Both the position numbers and the translations under genes were made by a program. Of a stretch of 64,000 nt of DNA, positions 35,454 through 44,091 are shown one piece after another. Every line of letters begins with the position of its first letter. The stretch's first letter is position 1. Below the pieces are notes generated by a model, which had not been told where the DNA came from, did not search any database, and saw nothing but the letters and a program-made list of their open reading frames with translations. The stretch spans positions 806,001-870,000 of the forward strand of contig NZ_JTJW01000003.1 of the NCBI RefSeq assembly GCF_000805385.1. Reading direction: 5' to 3'. This stretch comes from Mycolicibacterium setense (lineage in GTDB: Bacteria; Actinomycetota; Actinomycetes; Mycobacteriales; Mycobacteriaceae).

Positions 35454-36350
35454 TTGCTCGGCAACAGTCTTGCGGTGCTGTTCGCCCTGTGCGCAGCGGT
35501 CTTCGCAGCCGTCGGCATCGTGGTACGGCAGCGCGCCACCATGGATGTCCCACCCGAGAAGGGTGTCAGCACAGTCATGCTGCGTACGCTGCTGCGCCGC
35601 AGACTGTGGTGGGCGGGCACCGCGTCCGCGGTGGCCGGGTACGTGTTCCAGGCGCTGGCGCTGGGATTCGGCTCACTGCTGCTGGTCCAGCCCGTACTGG
35701 TCTCGGCATTGCTGTTCGCATTGCCACTGAGCGCGCGGCTGGCACACCGGAAAGTCAGCCGGGCCGAATGGGCCTGGGCCCTGCTGTTGACCGGGGCGCT
35801 GACCGTCTTCGTCGCACTGGCCAGGGCCAGCACCGGAACCTACGCGGTGTCGGTCACCACCACGATCACCGTCGCCGTCGTATGCGCGGCGGCCGTCACC
35901 CTCTGCGTGCTCCTCGCCACCCGCAGCGCCGACTGGCGCCGCGCGGTGCTGCTGGCGGTGGCGGTGGGCGTGATGTTCGGCGTGGTCGCGGTGCTGACCA
36001 AGATCGTCATGCACACGATCACCGAAGGCAGTGTGCTCACCGCGCTGACCACGCCGGCCCTGTACCTGGTGGTGATGCTCGGTGTGGTCGCGACGCTGCT
36101 GCAGCAGTCGGCGTTCCACGCCGGGTCGTTGCAGACCTCGGTGCCGACCATGTTGGTGCTGGAGCCCGTGGTGGCCGTGGTGCTCGGCTCCGTCGTCCTG
36201 GGCGAGCATCTCTCCATCAACGGTTGGGAACCGGTGGCGCTGTCGGTGGCGGTCGGGGCGATGGCCGCGGCCACCATTGCGCTCGGTCGTGACGAGGGTG
36301 CCTACGAGGAGAAGCTCGAAGCCGAACTCGAAGTCAAGACCACCGGGTAG
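35454..36350 (+). CDS. DMT-superfamily (EamA/NIPA-like) transporter
   Basis: 298 aa with a TTG start; AAAGGGG ends 10 nt upstream. It has about nine to ten hydrophobic helices (SLAVLFALCAAVFAAVGIVV first; ALALGFGSLLLVQPVLVSAL; the last VALSVAVGAMAAATIAL) and a cytosolic acidic tail (DEGAYEEKLEAELEV). The motif PTMLVLEPVVAVVLGSVVLGE is the typical second EamA repeat end. Relatives export metabolites or move Mg2+ (NIPA group). The cargo is unknown. A structured leader precedes it. Confidence 0.75.
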   Translation: MLGNSLAVLFALCAAVFAAVGIVVRQRATMDVPPEKGVSTVMLRTLLRRRLWWAGTASAVAGYVFQALALGFGSLLLVQPVLVSALLFALPLSARLAHRKVSRAEWAWALLLTGALTVFVALARASTGTYAVSVTTTITVAVVCAAAVTLCVLLATRSADWRRAVLLAVAVGVMFGVVAVLTKIVMHTITEGSVLTALTTPALYLVVMLGVVATLLQQSAFHAGSLQTSVPTMLVLEPVVAVVLGSVVLGEHLSINGWEPVALSVAVGAMAAATIALGRDEGAYEEKLEAELEVKTTG

Positions 36351-36365
36351 CCCGGGCGAGGACCG

Positions 36366-37016
36366 CTAGGGTTTCGGAGCCCTTCGCCGGAACACTTTGC
36401 GCAGGTCCCCTGCACCGCCTTCCAGGTGACCCGCGTCGATCGCCTGGTCGACTGTGATTGCGCCGGCCGCGAGAGCGACCACCGTGTCTGGCGAGGCGCT
36501 CAAGATCGTGCGGGGCCGCGGATCGAGGCCGGCGATGGCGCGAGGACCGGATTGATCGAGGTGAAGATCGATCAGGTAGCCCTCGACCTCGAGGCCGACG
36601 GAGACCGGCGGATCCGCGGTGGCGCCCTGGAGCAGCGCGGGGATCGCGAGGACGAGCCAGCGGGGGTGGAAACTGTCGTCGCCGCGGCCTGACGCCAAGA
36701 GCGGTGCGCCCCACCGGCCCAGTGCCTCCATCGGCTCGCGCAACTCGGAACCCCACCGTGTGAGGGCGTACACGACCCCTGGTTCTCCCAGGCGACGCTC
36801 GACAATCCCGTTGCTTTCGAGACTTTTCAGCCTTTCGGACAGCAGGTTGGTGGCGATGCCGGCGAGCGAGCTTTTCAGTTCGCCGTATCGCAGCGGGCCG
36901 GGCAGCAGTTCTCGCACTATCAGCAGGTTCCAGCGGTCGCCGACTACGTCGAGCGCCCTGGCCAGGGCGCAGAACTGGCCGTAGGAGCGTGAAGTGGAAC
37001 GCTTGACTTCATCCAT
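36366..37016 (-). CDS. HxlR-family regulator with SCP2-like C-terminal domain
   Basis: 216 aa from the ATG at 37016. HxlR winged helix: CALARALDVVGDRWNLLIVREL, GPLRYGELKSSLAGIATNLLSERLKSLE and the wing VYALTRWGSELREPMEALGRW. The second half (VGLEVEGYLIDLHLD; ILSASPDTVVALAAG) resembles a small SCP2/sterol-binding domain, suggesting a lipid-like ligand. The -10 on its strand falls in an AT-rich patch (TTTATAAAA near 37028-37036). It is divergent from a DUF1761 membrane protein, a pairing often seen in actinobacteria, and probably represses it. Confidence 0.8.
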   Translation of the reverse strand: MDEVKRSTSRSYGQFCALARALDVVGDRWNLLIVRELLPGPLRYGELKSSLAGIATNLLSERLKSLESNGIVERRLGEPGVVYALTRWGSELREPMEALGRWGAPLLASGRGDDSFHPRWLVLAIPALLQGATADPPVSVGLEVEGYLIDLHLDQSGPRAIAGLDPRPRTILSASPDTVVALAAGAITVDQAIDAGHLEGGAGDLRKVFRRRAPKP

Positions 37017-37092
37017 CAAGGTTGATTTTATAAAGTTGTAGTGCGTCGCCGCAAGGATGTGCTTCCGTCAACCAAAGTCAGGATGAATTGGG

Positions 37093-37497
37093 ATGCAGAT
37101 CAATTGGCTCAGTGTCTTGCTCGCCCTGGTCGCGGGCATGGCGGTCGCGGGTGTCTGGTACGGGAAGCTATTCGTCGCAGTCTGGTGGAATCTGACCGGC
37201 ATCACCCCTGAGCAATCCAAAGCGGCCAGCAAGCGGAACATGACCCAGCTGTTGATCGCCAACGCGGTCACTGCCGTGGGCCTTGGCGCCGCGGTCGCCG
37301 TGACGGGTTCGGCAACCGGGATCCACTCGGTGTGGCTCGCCCTTGTTGTCGGGTTCGCAGCCTGGCTGGCGTTCTCGGCGACGACGCTCTTTCAGCACAA
37401 CGCGTTCGAACTCAAACCACCGAAGTTGACGGGTATCAACACCGCATATCAGTTAGCGCTCTTCCTAGCCATGAGCTTGGTCATCGGCCTCTTCTAG
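37093..37497 (+). CDS. DUF1761-family membrane protein
   Basis: 134 aa with four hydrophobic segments: ~5-25 (WLSVLLALVAGMAVAGVWYG), ~53-72, ~80-98 and ~113-133. The first helix with a WYGKLF end and the middle FAAWLAFS are family hallmarks. Function is unknown. It is divergent from a HxlR regulator that may sense a lipid-like ligand, so a role in membrane or solvent stress is possible. Ends 3 bp before the converging mce gene. Confidence 0.75.
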   Translation: MQINWLSVLLALVAGMAVAGVWYGKLFVAVWWNLTGITPEQSKAASKRNMTQLLIANAVTAVGLGAAVAVTGSATGIHSVWLALVVGFAAWLAFSATTLFQHNAFELKPPKLTGINTAYQLALFLAMSLVIGLF

Positions 37498-37500
37498 CAC

Positions 37501-38745
37501 CTACGGGTTGATCGTGTTCTCGCCGATCTGGCGGCCCCACACGTACTCGGCCATCAGTGGCTGACCGAGTTCGAAGTGGTTGTAGGGCGCGATCGACGCC
37601 CCGATGTCCATCACCAGGTACGGCGCCGGCCACAGGTCCTTGGTGATCGGCTGCCAGCAGCCGGGCCGGCCCTCGGGCCCGCCGGTGGCGTTCACCCGGG
37701 GCAAGTTGTCCGGGTACACCCACGGATTGGGCGCGCCGACCAGGAAGTCCAGCAGCTCGAATCCGTAGCCGTTACGCGTCTGCTGCGCGAACTTCGGTGC
37801 GGCCTCGGCGTAGTTGTGGAACATGCAGTACATCGCCGGGCTGTTGCGGTCCAGCATCGCGCTGACCGGCAGCAGGTCCTGGGCGCCGCGGACCAGATAG
37901 GGCCCGCCGCGCTCGAAGATGTCGCCGCCGGTGTTGCCGAAACCGACCGCGGCGACCAGCGCCTGATCCAAGTTGCCGCGCTGCTCGTTGAGAGTGCGCG
38001 CGGTGGTGACGGCGTTGTTCAGGCCGTCGAACAGGTCCGGGCCCGCATTCGCGTACACCTCACCCAGATCGGCGAGACCCGCGATGTCGCGGCGGATCTG
38101 GGGCATGCGGCCGTTGAGGTCGACCAGGATGGCGTTGCCGTTGACGATGGACTCACCGAATTTGTTGCCCAGGCCGTCGAGAGCCTGGGCCGTGGCGGTC
38201 AGGGTTTCGTTCAGCTTGATGGGGTCGATCTGCTCGGAGATCGCGGTGATGGTCTCGAACAGCGTGTTGAACTCCGTCGTCACGCCTTTGGCGCGGATCG
38301 GGGTGGAGGGCGAGATCCGCTGCGGCGACGGATTCTCCGGCGCGACAAACGAGATGTACTTGTTGCCGAACACCGTGGTGGCCTTCAGTTCGGCGGTCAC
38401 ATTTTCCGGGATCAGCTTCAGGTATTTGGGCTTGACGTCGAGGGTGAGCTCGGCCTGCTGCTCGCCGTCGACGTCGGCCACGTTCACGGCCGTCAGCCGG
38501 CCGATCGGCACGCCGTTGAAGGTGACCTTCGAGCCCGGATCCATCGACAGACCCGAACGGTTGGCCAAGACGGTGAGTTGCGTCTTCTCCTCGAACGCCC
38601 CGCGGAACTGCATCCACGTCAACGCCAGCACCGCGACCAGCAGAATGGCCATGCCCGCGCACGCGGTCTTGTACGGCGGGTCGTACCGCCAGTGCTTGAA
38701 CCGCTGTTCGAAGCGGTCCCGCAGTGTCGCGGTTGGTGAGGCCAC
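37501..38745 (-). CDS. Orphan MCE-family protein, MceA type
   Basis: 414 aa. GTG 38745 has GGAGG 7 nt upstream; a TTG at 38751 is too close to it. One membrane helix lies at ~25-45 (AGMAILLVAVLALTWMQF). The MCE domain is at ~48-135 (TVLANRSGLSMDPGSKVTFNGVPIGRL is split as ANRSGLSMDPGSKV and FNGVPIGRL; LKATTVFGNKYISF). The rest is helical needle, and the tail GCWQPITKDLWPAPYLVMD is characteristic of MceA subunits. True mce loci contain yrbEA-yrbEB-mceA-F. None are here, so this one stands alone downstream of an SDR and TetR. Confidence 0.85.
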   Translation of the reverse strand: MASPTATLRDRFEQRFKHWRYDPPYKTACAGMAILLVAVLALTWMQFRGAFEEKTQLTVLANRSGLSMDPGSKVTFNGVPIGRLTAVNVADVDGEQQAELTLDVKPKYLKLIPENVTAELKATTVFGNKYISFVAPENPSPQRISPSTPIRAKGVTTEFNTLFETITAISEQIDPIKLNETLTATAQALDGLGNKFGESIVNGNAILVDLNGRMPQIRRDIAGLADLGEVYANAGPDLFDGLNNAVTTARTLNEQRGNLDQALVAAVGFGNTGGDIFERGGPYLVRGAQDLLPVSAMLDRNSPAMYCMFHNYAEAAPKFAQQTRNGYGFELLDFLVGAPNPWVYPDNLPRVNATGGPEGRPGCWQPITKDLWPAPYLVMDIGASIAPYNHFELGQPLMAEYVWGRQIGENTINP

Positions 38746-38895
38746 GCGCAAACCTCCGAATTATTGACGCAGCCAAAAAACTAAGGTCAGCAAACTGTCC
38801 CAAACAAATAGAGATGATTGCAACTACCGAAGCCCCGGTGCGGCGAATATCAACTCTGCCGCGCTGGGAGACCCCCATCACAGCGTATGCGCTGA

Positions 38896-39612
38896 TCAGG
38901 TGTTACGGCCGCCATTCACGCCGACGATCTGGCCGGTGATGTAGCCGGCCTCTTCGGAAATGAGGAACGAACATGTGGCCGCGATGTCCTCCGGCTTACC
39001 CATTCTGCGCACCGGGGTCGCCTCGATGGTGTTGCGAATATCGCCCAATTCGCCGCGAGATTCGGCGGCGCGCAGCATCGGGGTGTCGATGAAACCCGGG
39101 GGAACGGCGTTGACGGTGATCCCGGCCGGGCCGAATTCCAGTGCCAGGGATTTGGTCAGCCCGTTGACGGCCGACTTGGCGGCGACGTAGTCGGACATGA
39201 AGGGGACGCCGGAATGCGTGCTGGACGACGAGATGTTGACGATCCGGCCCCAGCCGGCGGCGATCATGTCGGGCAGCGCGGCCTGCACGACGTGGAAGAC
39301 GCCGTTGAGATTGACGTCGACGACCTTCTTCCAGCGCTCGAAGGTCAGCTCGGTGAACGGCGTGAAATCGCTGAGACCGGCTGAGTTGACCAGGATGGTG
39401 ACGGGGCCGAGCTGCTCGCGAACCGCTTTGAAGACCGCGTCGACTTGGGCCCGGTCGGTGACATCGGCCGCGTAGGAGTGAGCGTCGTCAGTCGCGTTGA
39501 GGTCGAGGGTGGCCACCTGGTATCCGTCGGCCGCCAGCCGGTCCGCGATCGCCTTGCCGATACCGGATGCCCCTCCGGTCACCAAAGCCGTTTTCTGCTG
39601 CGGGGTGGTCAT
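38896..39612 (-). CDS. SDR-family (FabG-like) dehydrogenase
   Basis: 238 aa. It has all classical motifs: TGGASGIGKAIADR, VNSAGLSDF (N-x-A-G variant), NISSSSTHSG with catalytic Ser, YVAAK with Tyr/Lys, and ITVNAVPPGFIDTPM. Such FabG-like SDRs act on 3-oxoacyl or hydroxy-keto substrates with NAD(P). The TetR gene is 30 bp upstream on the same strand, and the two are probably co-transcribed from the palindromic promoter region at 40255. The orphan mce gene follows after 150 bp. Confidence 0.85.
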   Translation of the reverse strand: MTTPQQKTALVTGGASGIGKAIADRLAADGYQVATLDLNATDDAHSYAADVTDRAQVDAVFKAVREQLGPVTILVNSAGLSDFTPFTELTFERWKKVVDVNLNGVFHVVQAALPDMIAAGWGRIVNISSSSTHSGVPFMSDYVAAKSAVNGLTKSLALEFGPAGITVNAVPPGFIDTPMLRAAESRGELGDIRNTIEATPVRRMGKPEDIAATCSFLISEEAGYITGQIVGVNGGRNT

Positions 39613-39642
39613 GTTTTTGTTCCTTCCGATATTTGTTGAATA

Positions 39643-40221
39643 TCAACGGTTTTCGTCAACTGTGGGGGTGCGCAGGCCGAGTGTGCGGCGCGCCGCATCG
39701 ATCAGGTAGCGGGAGAGGTCCGCGTCGGAGGTGCCCTCGGCGGCGACGCCCGCGGCCCCGGCGATACCGGCGAACACCATCGCCGCTTTGACGGTCCCGG
39801 CCGGACCCGGATCGACATCGGCCAGCAGCGCCATCTGCCGGTTGATCACGCCATCCCATTCCGGTCGGTTCCGCAGCGCCTCGTTCACGCTCGGATCGTT
39901 GGCCAGAGCGGACACCAGGGCGCGGTTGCGGACCGCCAGTTCGGCGTAGCCGCACACCATCTGATCGGCGCGGGCAGCCGCGGTGCGCTGGAGCTCGGCA
40001 TCCTCGATCACTTCTCGCATCCGGGTCAGGAACGGTTCCACGACGGCGCTCAACAACTGCTCACGGGTGCGGAAGTGGTAGTAGATCGCGGCCTTGGTGA
40101 AGCCCAACTCGTCAGCGATCATCTGCAGCGACGTGCCGGCGAAGCCGTGATGGGTGATCAGCCGGACGGCGGCTTCGAGGAGGCGCGCGCGGGTGGCGCC
40201 GGCCACGTCAGTGGGCTCCAT
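39643..40221 (-). CDS. TetR-family regulator of the SDR and CMD genes
   Basis: 192 aa. GGGAGGA lies 8 nt before the ATG. HTH at residues ~10-55: RLITHHGFAGTSLQMIADEL and FTKAAIYYHFRTREQLL. The C-terminal domain (AGIAGAAGVAAEGTSDADLSRYLIDAARRTL) is TetR_C-like. It is divergent from the CMD gene and in line with the SDR. A 22-bp perfect palindrome lies 33 bp upstream, so it should control both directions. The inducer is unknown; it may be an aromatic or keto-acid substrate of the two enzymes (inference). Confidence 0.85.
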   Translation of the reverse strand: MEPTDVAGATRARLLEAAVRLITHHGFAGTSLQMIADELGFTKAAIYYHFRTREQLLSAVVEPFLTRMREVIEDAELQRTAAARADQMVCGYAELAVRNRALVSALANDPSVNEALRNRPEWDGVINRQMALLADVDPGPAGTVKAAMVFAGIAGAAGVAAEGTSDADLSRYLIDAARRTLGLRTPTVDENR

Positions 40222-40254
40222 TCGGTCCTCCCTCCATGTGCATTCTTAGCTGAT

Positions 40255-40276
40255 CTACTTTACGATCGTAAAGTAG
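40255..40276. promoter_or_regulatory. Perfect 22-bp palindrome, TetR operator
   Basis: CTACTTTACGA followed directly by its complement, 40255-40276. It sits between the divergent tetR (33 bp away) and the CMD gene (21 bp away). On the minus strand TTTACG inside it could act as a -35 with TAAGAA 18 nt downstream. Confidence 0.8.
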
Positions 40277-40297
40277 GCTACTGGAAGGACTGCACGG

Positions 40298-40858
40298 ATG
40301 CTGACGCCGTTACCGGCAGAGGATTGGGACGACGAGGCGCGCGAGGCGCTGGCCTCGACGGTGCCGCCGGAGCGCCGCCGCCCCGACAAGGTGGGCAATG
40401 CACTCGCGACGCTGGTGCGCCATCCACAACTGGCCGGCGCCTTCCTGCCCTTCAACACCTACCTGCAAAAGGCATCCACGCTGCCCGAGCGGGTTCGTGA
40501 ACTGGTGATCCTGCGAACCGCCTTCCACCACGGGTGTGTATACGAGTGGGGTCATCACAGCGCGATGGCGGTGCACGTCGGGCTTACCGAGGATGATGTC
40601 GAGGCGGCCCAAAGTGGTTCAGCCACAGACGCATTCGACCAGGCCGTGCTCGATGCCGTCGACGAGCTGCACACCGGGTCGCGAATCTCCGCGCCGACCT
40701 GGGAACGCCTGGGGCAACGCCTCGACGACCGGCAGCGGATGGACCTCATGTTCACCTTCGGCGGCTACAGCACGCTGGCCTTCGCGCTGAACACCTTCGA
40801 CGTGCCGCTCGAGGCCGGCGCGGGCACCGACGAGTTCTATGCCTCGGTGGGAAGCTAA
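40298..40858 (+). CDS. Carboxymuconolactone decarboxylase-family (AhpD-like) protein
   Basis: 186 aa. GGAAGGA is 11 nt upstream of the ATG. CMD fold: LVRHPQLAGAFLPFNTYLQ, ELVILRTAFHHGCVYEWGHH. The AhpD catalytic C-x-x-C is not complete: only one Cys (GCVYEWGHHS) plus the conserved E-x-x-x-H are present, so peroxidase activity like AhpD is unlikely. A lyase or isomerase role on aromatic-ring cleavage products is more in line with the family. It is transcribed opposite to the TetR that probably controls it, and its end overlaps fusA2 by 4 bp. Confidence 0.8.
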   Translation: MLTPLPAEDWDDEAREALASTVPPERRRPDKVGNALATLVRHPQLAGAFLPFNTYLQKASTLPERVRELVILRTAFHHGCVYEWGHHSAMAVHVGLTEDDVEAAQSGSATDAFDQAVLDAVDELHTGSRISAPTWERLGQRLDDRQRMDLMFTFGGYSTLAFALNTFDVPLEAGAGTDEFYASVGS

Positions 40859-43023
40859 ACGGCCTTGCGCACGCGTGCGGCCGCCGACTCGGGCATGGGC
40901 TCGTAACGCGCGAAGGACCGGGTGAACGCCCCGGCGCCATGCGACAGCGACCGCAGGTCGATCGCGTAGCGGGTCAACTCGACCTCGGGAATCTCGGCCT
41001 TCACCACGGTCCGGCCATCCTCGGCCTGGTCGGTGCCGAGCACTCGTCCGCGCCGGCCGGCCAGATCACTCATCACCGCACCCACCAGATCGTCGGGCAC
41101 CACCACGGTCACGTCATCGATGGGTTCGAGCAGGTTCACGCCCGCTGCCGCGGCGGCCTCACGCAACGCCAGCGCCCCGGCTGCTTGGAAAGCGAAATCC
41201 GACGAGTCGACGCTGTGCGCCTTGCCGTCGACCAGCGTCACCCGGATGTCGACGACGGGATAGCCGCCGTCCCCGTGATCGCCGCCGATGCCCTTCTCCA
41301 TCTGGGCCCGTACACCCTTCTCGACACTCGGGATGAACTGGCGCGGAACGGCTCCACCGACGACCTTGTCGACGAACTCGAATCCACTGCCCTCGGGCAG
41401 CGGCTCGACCTCGATGTCGCAGACCGCGTACTGACCGTGCCCGCCCGACTGCTTGACATGTCTGCCATGGCCTTTTGCCTTGCCGCCGAGGGTTTCTCGC
41501 AGCGGTACCCGTAACTCGACGGTGTCCACCGACACTCCGTAGCGCCGCGACAGCGCATCGAGCACCACCGCGGCATGCGCCTCACCCATGCACCACAACA
41601 CGATCTGATGGGTCTCCGGGTTCTGTTCGATGCGCAGCGTGGGATCCTCGGCGGCCAACCGCTGCAGCCCGACCGAGAGCTTGTCCTCGTCGGTCTTGGC
41701 GCGGGGCTGCACCGCGATCGGAAGCAGCGGGTCCGGCATCGTCCACGGTCGCAGCACCAGTGGATCGGCCTTGTCGCTGAGGGTGTCACCTGTCTCGGCC
41801 CGGCTGAGCCGGCCGATCGCACAGATGTCCCCGGCCACCACGGTCGGCGCCGGGCGCTGCTGCTTGCCCAGCGGGAAGGACAGGGTGCCGATGCGCTCGT
41901 CCTCGTCATGATCCGCGTGCCCGTGCGAACCCCCCGGTGTCACCGAGCCGTTGAACGCAGAAAAATGGCCCGACACATGCACGGTGGCGTCGGGCCTGAT
42001 GGTGCCGGAGAACACCCGGACCAGGCTGACCCTGCCGACATAGGGATCCGACGTCGTCTTCACCACCTCGGCCAGCAGCGGCCCGGACGGATCGCAGGCC
42101 ATCGGCTTGCGGGTGCCGCCGTTGGTGCCGAACACCTCGGGCAGACGGTGCTCGGGTGGCGACGGAAAGCCGCGGGTGGCGATCTCCAGTAGTTCCAGCG
42201 TGCCGACTCCGGATCCGCTGCACACCGGGATCACCGGGAAGAAGGAGCCACGGGCCACGGCCTTCTCCAGGTCGGCGATCAACACCGACTCGTCGATCTC
42301 CTCGCCGCCGAGATAGCGCTCCATGAGCGTCTCGTCCTCGGACTCCTCGATGATCCCCTCGATCAAGGAGCCGCGGAGCTCGGCGATCTGGTCGTCATAC
42401 GAGCCGTCGGGTGGCTGGGTGGCGCGGGTACCGCCGCTGTAGTCGTAGTGCGTGCGGGTGAGCAGCCCGATCACCCCGTCGCCGGAGCCCACCGGGAAGT
42501 ACAACGGCGCCACCTTGTCACCGAAGGCCCGCTGGGCACCGGCCAGTGCATCGGTGTAGTTGGCCCTGGCGTGGTCGAGTTTTGTGATGACGACGGCACG
42601 CGGCATACCCACCGCCGCGCATTCCTGCCACAGCGACTTCGTCGGCTCGTCGATGCTCTCGTTGGCCGCGATGACGAACAGTGCGCAATCGGCGGCGCGC
42701 AACCCGGCGCGGAGCTCCCCGACGAAATCGGCGTATCCGGGGGTGTCGATCAGGTTGACCTTGATCCCGTTGTGCTGCAACGACGCCAGCGCCAGGCCGA
42801 CCGAGCGTTGCTGACCGATCTCGGCGTCGTCGAAATCGCACACGGTCGACCCGTCGACCACCGAACCCGCACGCGTCAGCACCCCGGCGGCGACCAGGAG
42901 CGCCTCGACGAGCGTGGTCTTGCCCGCACCCGACGGACCTACGAGCGCCACGTTCCGGATGGCGGCGGGACTGTCCGCGGTGGGCACGGTCCCGTTGCCT
43001 GCCGAGTGAGTCTTGTCCGCCAT
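40855..43023 (-). CDS. fusA2: Elongation factor G-like protein FusA2
   Basis: 722 aa. AGGAGG precedes the ATG by 6 nt. It has the EF-G domain order: GTPase with G1 GPSGAGKTT, G3 DTPGYADF and G4 TKLD (usually NKxD), then domain II, III, IV (FVDKVVGGAVPRQFIPSVEKG) and V (RRGRVLGTDQAEDGRTVVKAEIP). It has a long insertion with a SHGHADHDEDE His/Asp stretch in domain II. The G4 change and overall divergence fit the mycobacterial FusA2 (Rv0120c) paralogue and not the essential FusA1. Translocase activity of FusA2 is not established; it may act on stalled ribosomes (inference). Confidence 0.9.
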   Translation of the reverse strand: MADKTHSAGNGTVPTADSPAAIRNVALVGPSGAGKTTLVEALLVAAGVLTRAGSVVDGSTVCDFDDAEIGQQRSVGLALASLQHNGIKVNLIDTPGYADFVGELRAGLRAADCALFVIAANESIDEPTKSLWQECAAVGMPRAVVITKLDHARANYTDALAGAQRAFGDKVAPLYFPVGSGDGVIGLLTRTHYDYSGGTRATQPPDGSYDDQIAELRGSLIEGIIEESEDETLMERYLGGEEIDESVLIADLEKAVARGSFFPVIPVCSGSGVGTLELLEIATRGFPSPPEHRLPEVFGTNGGTRKPMACDPSGPLLAEVVKTTSDPYVGRVSLVRVFSGTIRPDATVHVSGHFSAFNGSVTPGGSHGHADHDEDERIGTLSFPLGKQQRPAPTVVAGDICAIGRLSRAETGDTLSDKADPLVLRPWTMPDPLLPIAVQPRAKTDEDKLSVGLQRLAAEDPTLRIEQNPETHQIVLWCMGEAHAAVVLDALSRRYGVSVDTVELRVPLRETLGGKAKGHGRHVKQSGGHGQYAVCDIEVEPLPEGSGFEFVDKVVGGAVPRQFIPSVEKGVRAQMEKGIGGDHGDGGYPVVDIRVTLVDGKAHSVDSSDFAFQAAGALALREAAAAAGVNLLEPIDDVTVVVPDDLVGAVMSDLAGRRGRVLGTDQAEDGRTVVKAEIPEVELTRYAIDLRSLSHGAGAFTRSFARYEPMPESAAARVRKAV

Positions 43024-43092
43024 GGCATTCCTCCTGGTGTCCTGTGATCCACCATTCCCCGATGTGACCTACGACACAAGTCCTGCATGCCA

Positions 43093-43521
43093 TCACACCT
43101 GCCAGGAAGCCCAGTGCGTGACCTCGACGGTGATCACCGGCCCGTTCAGTGCAATGCGCTCGTACTGGGGGTATTTCGCGCGCAACAGCCCGTATCCGGT
43201 GGCCATCGCATCGCCGCTGTGGTGGACCGCGGCCCGACCATCGGCCCGGACCCACCACAGGTGGTCCCACTCGTCGGAGTAGTGGTCCACCAGCAGGCTG
43301 ACCCGGGAATCGGCTTCGATGTTGGCCAGGCGCCGCAGACGCTGGGTGGACTTCGGCTTGGCGTCCACTGCGCTGTAGATGGTGGATGCGCTGTGGGGAT
43401 CGGTAGGCACGTGGACCGCGAACACCACCGGGACCAGATGCGGTGCGCCGTCGGCGCCCAGCGTCGCGAGCACGGCGCAGGGGGCGCCGGCGAACTGGGC
43501 GATGGCCTCGGACCCGGGCAT
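43093..43521 (-). CDS. PPOX-class F420-dependent enzyme (Rv0121c-type)
   Basis: 142 aa from the ATG at 43521. The split-barrel fold is visible as [25 protein letters not shown] split over [16 protein letters not shown], the strand [21 protein letters not shown] and [22 protein letters not shown]. The last part reads [11 protein letters not shown]. These proteins bind F420 and reduce small molecules. Its place directly downstream of a Pro-rich membrane protein and upstream of fusA2 matches the Rv0120c/Rv0121c order as remembered. Confidence 0.82.
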   Translation of the reverse strand: MPGSEAIAQFAGAPCAVLATLGADGAPHLVPVVFAVHVPTDPHSASTIYSAVDAKPKSTQRLRRLANIEADSRVSLLVDHYSDEWDHLWWVRADGRAAVHHSGDAMATGYGLLRAKYPQYERIALNGPVITVEVTHWASWQV

Positions 43522-43556
43522 GGACCCAGAGTAGGCGCAGGTGGTTGCGGGAAACG

Positions 43557-43991
43557 TCAGTTGCGTGGATGCCGCGGTTGCGGGGCCACGCTGATCGGCG
43601 AGCGCGTGACCGGCGTGCGGGTGACACCGATCTCGGGCTTCTTGGTCTCGGTGGGTCGTTGCGTGGGCCGGTAGACCGGGGTCTGCGGTGTCTCCGGCGG
43701 TGGTGCGGGTGGCGGTTCCGGGGGAGCGGGCGGCACACCCACCCGCAACGACGGCGACGGCGACGGGACCGTGGCCGACGGCTGGGTGGACGGTGGCGTC
43801 GTCGCCGGCAGCCGGGTCGCAGGCGAATCCCCAAGCAGCAAAAGCACACCCGAGACCACGATGGCTCCCGCGGCAACCGCGGCGGCGACCATCGCGATGA
43901 CAGCCGGACGCGTGCGGTACCACGGCACCGGCGCCGGCTTGAAGCTCCAGCCGTCGAGTTCGAAGCCGCCGCCTGGTCCGGGAACAGACAT
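43557..43991 (-). CDS. Single-pass membrane protein with Pro-rich extracytoplasmic tail
   Basis: 144 aa; a GTG directly before the ATG could also start it. The short cytosolic N-terminus ([19 protein letters not shown]) is followed by one membrane helix (~30-54, [24 protein letters not shown]) and then ~90 residues of Pro/Thr/Ser-rich sequence ([16 protein letters not shown]). No catalytic domain is seen. The tail should span or penetrate the cell wall. It heads a run of three minus-strand genes ending in fusA2. Confidence 0.7.
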   Translation of the reverse strand: MSVPGPGGGFELDGWSFKPAPVPWYRTRPAVIAMVAAAVAAGAIVVSGVLLLLGDSPATRLPATTPPSTQPSATVPSPSPSLRVGVPPAPPEPPPAPPPETPQTPVYRPTQRPTETKKPEIGVTRTPVTRSPISVAPQPRHPRN

Positions 43992-44091
43992 CACGTGATG
44001 CTAACGCTCGGGCTCGGGCGATGCCTCTCACGTTCGGCGAGGTCGCGATAGGGTGCCGGTGCGCACTCGGAGACCATCGGAGGAATTGGCA

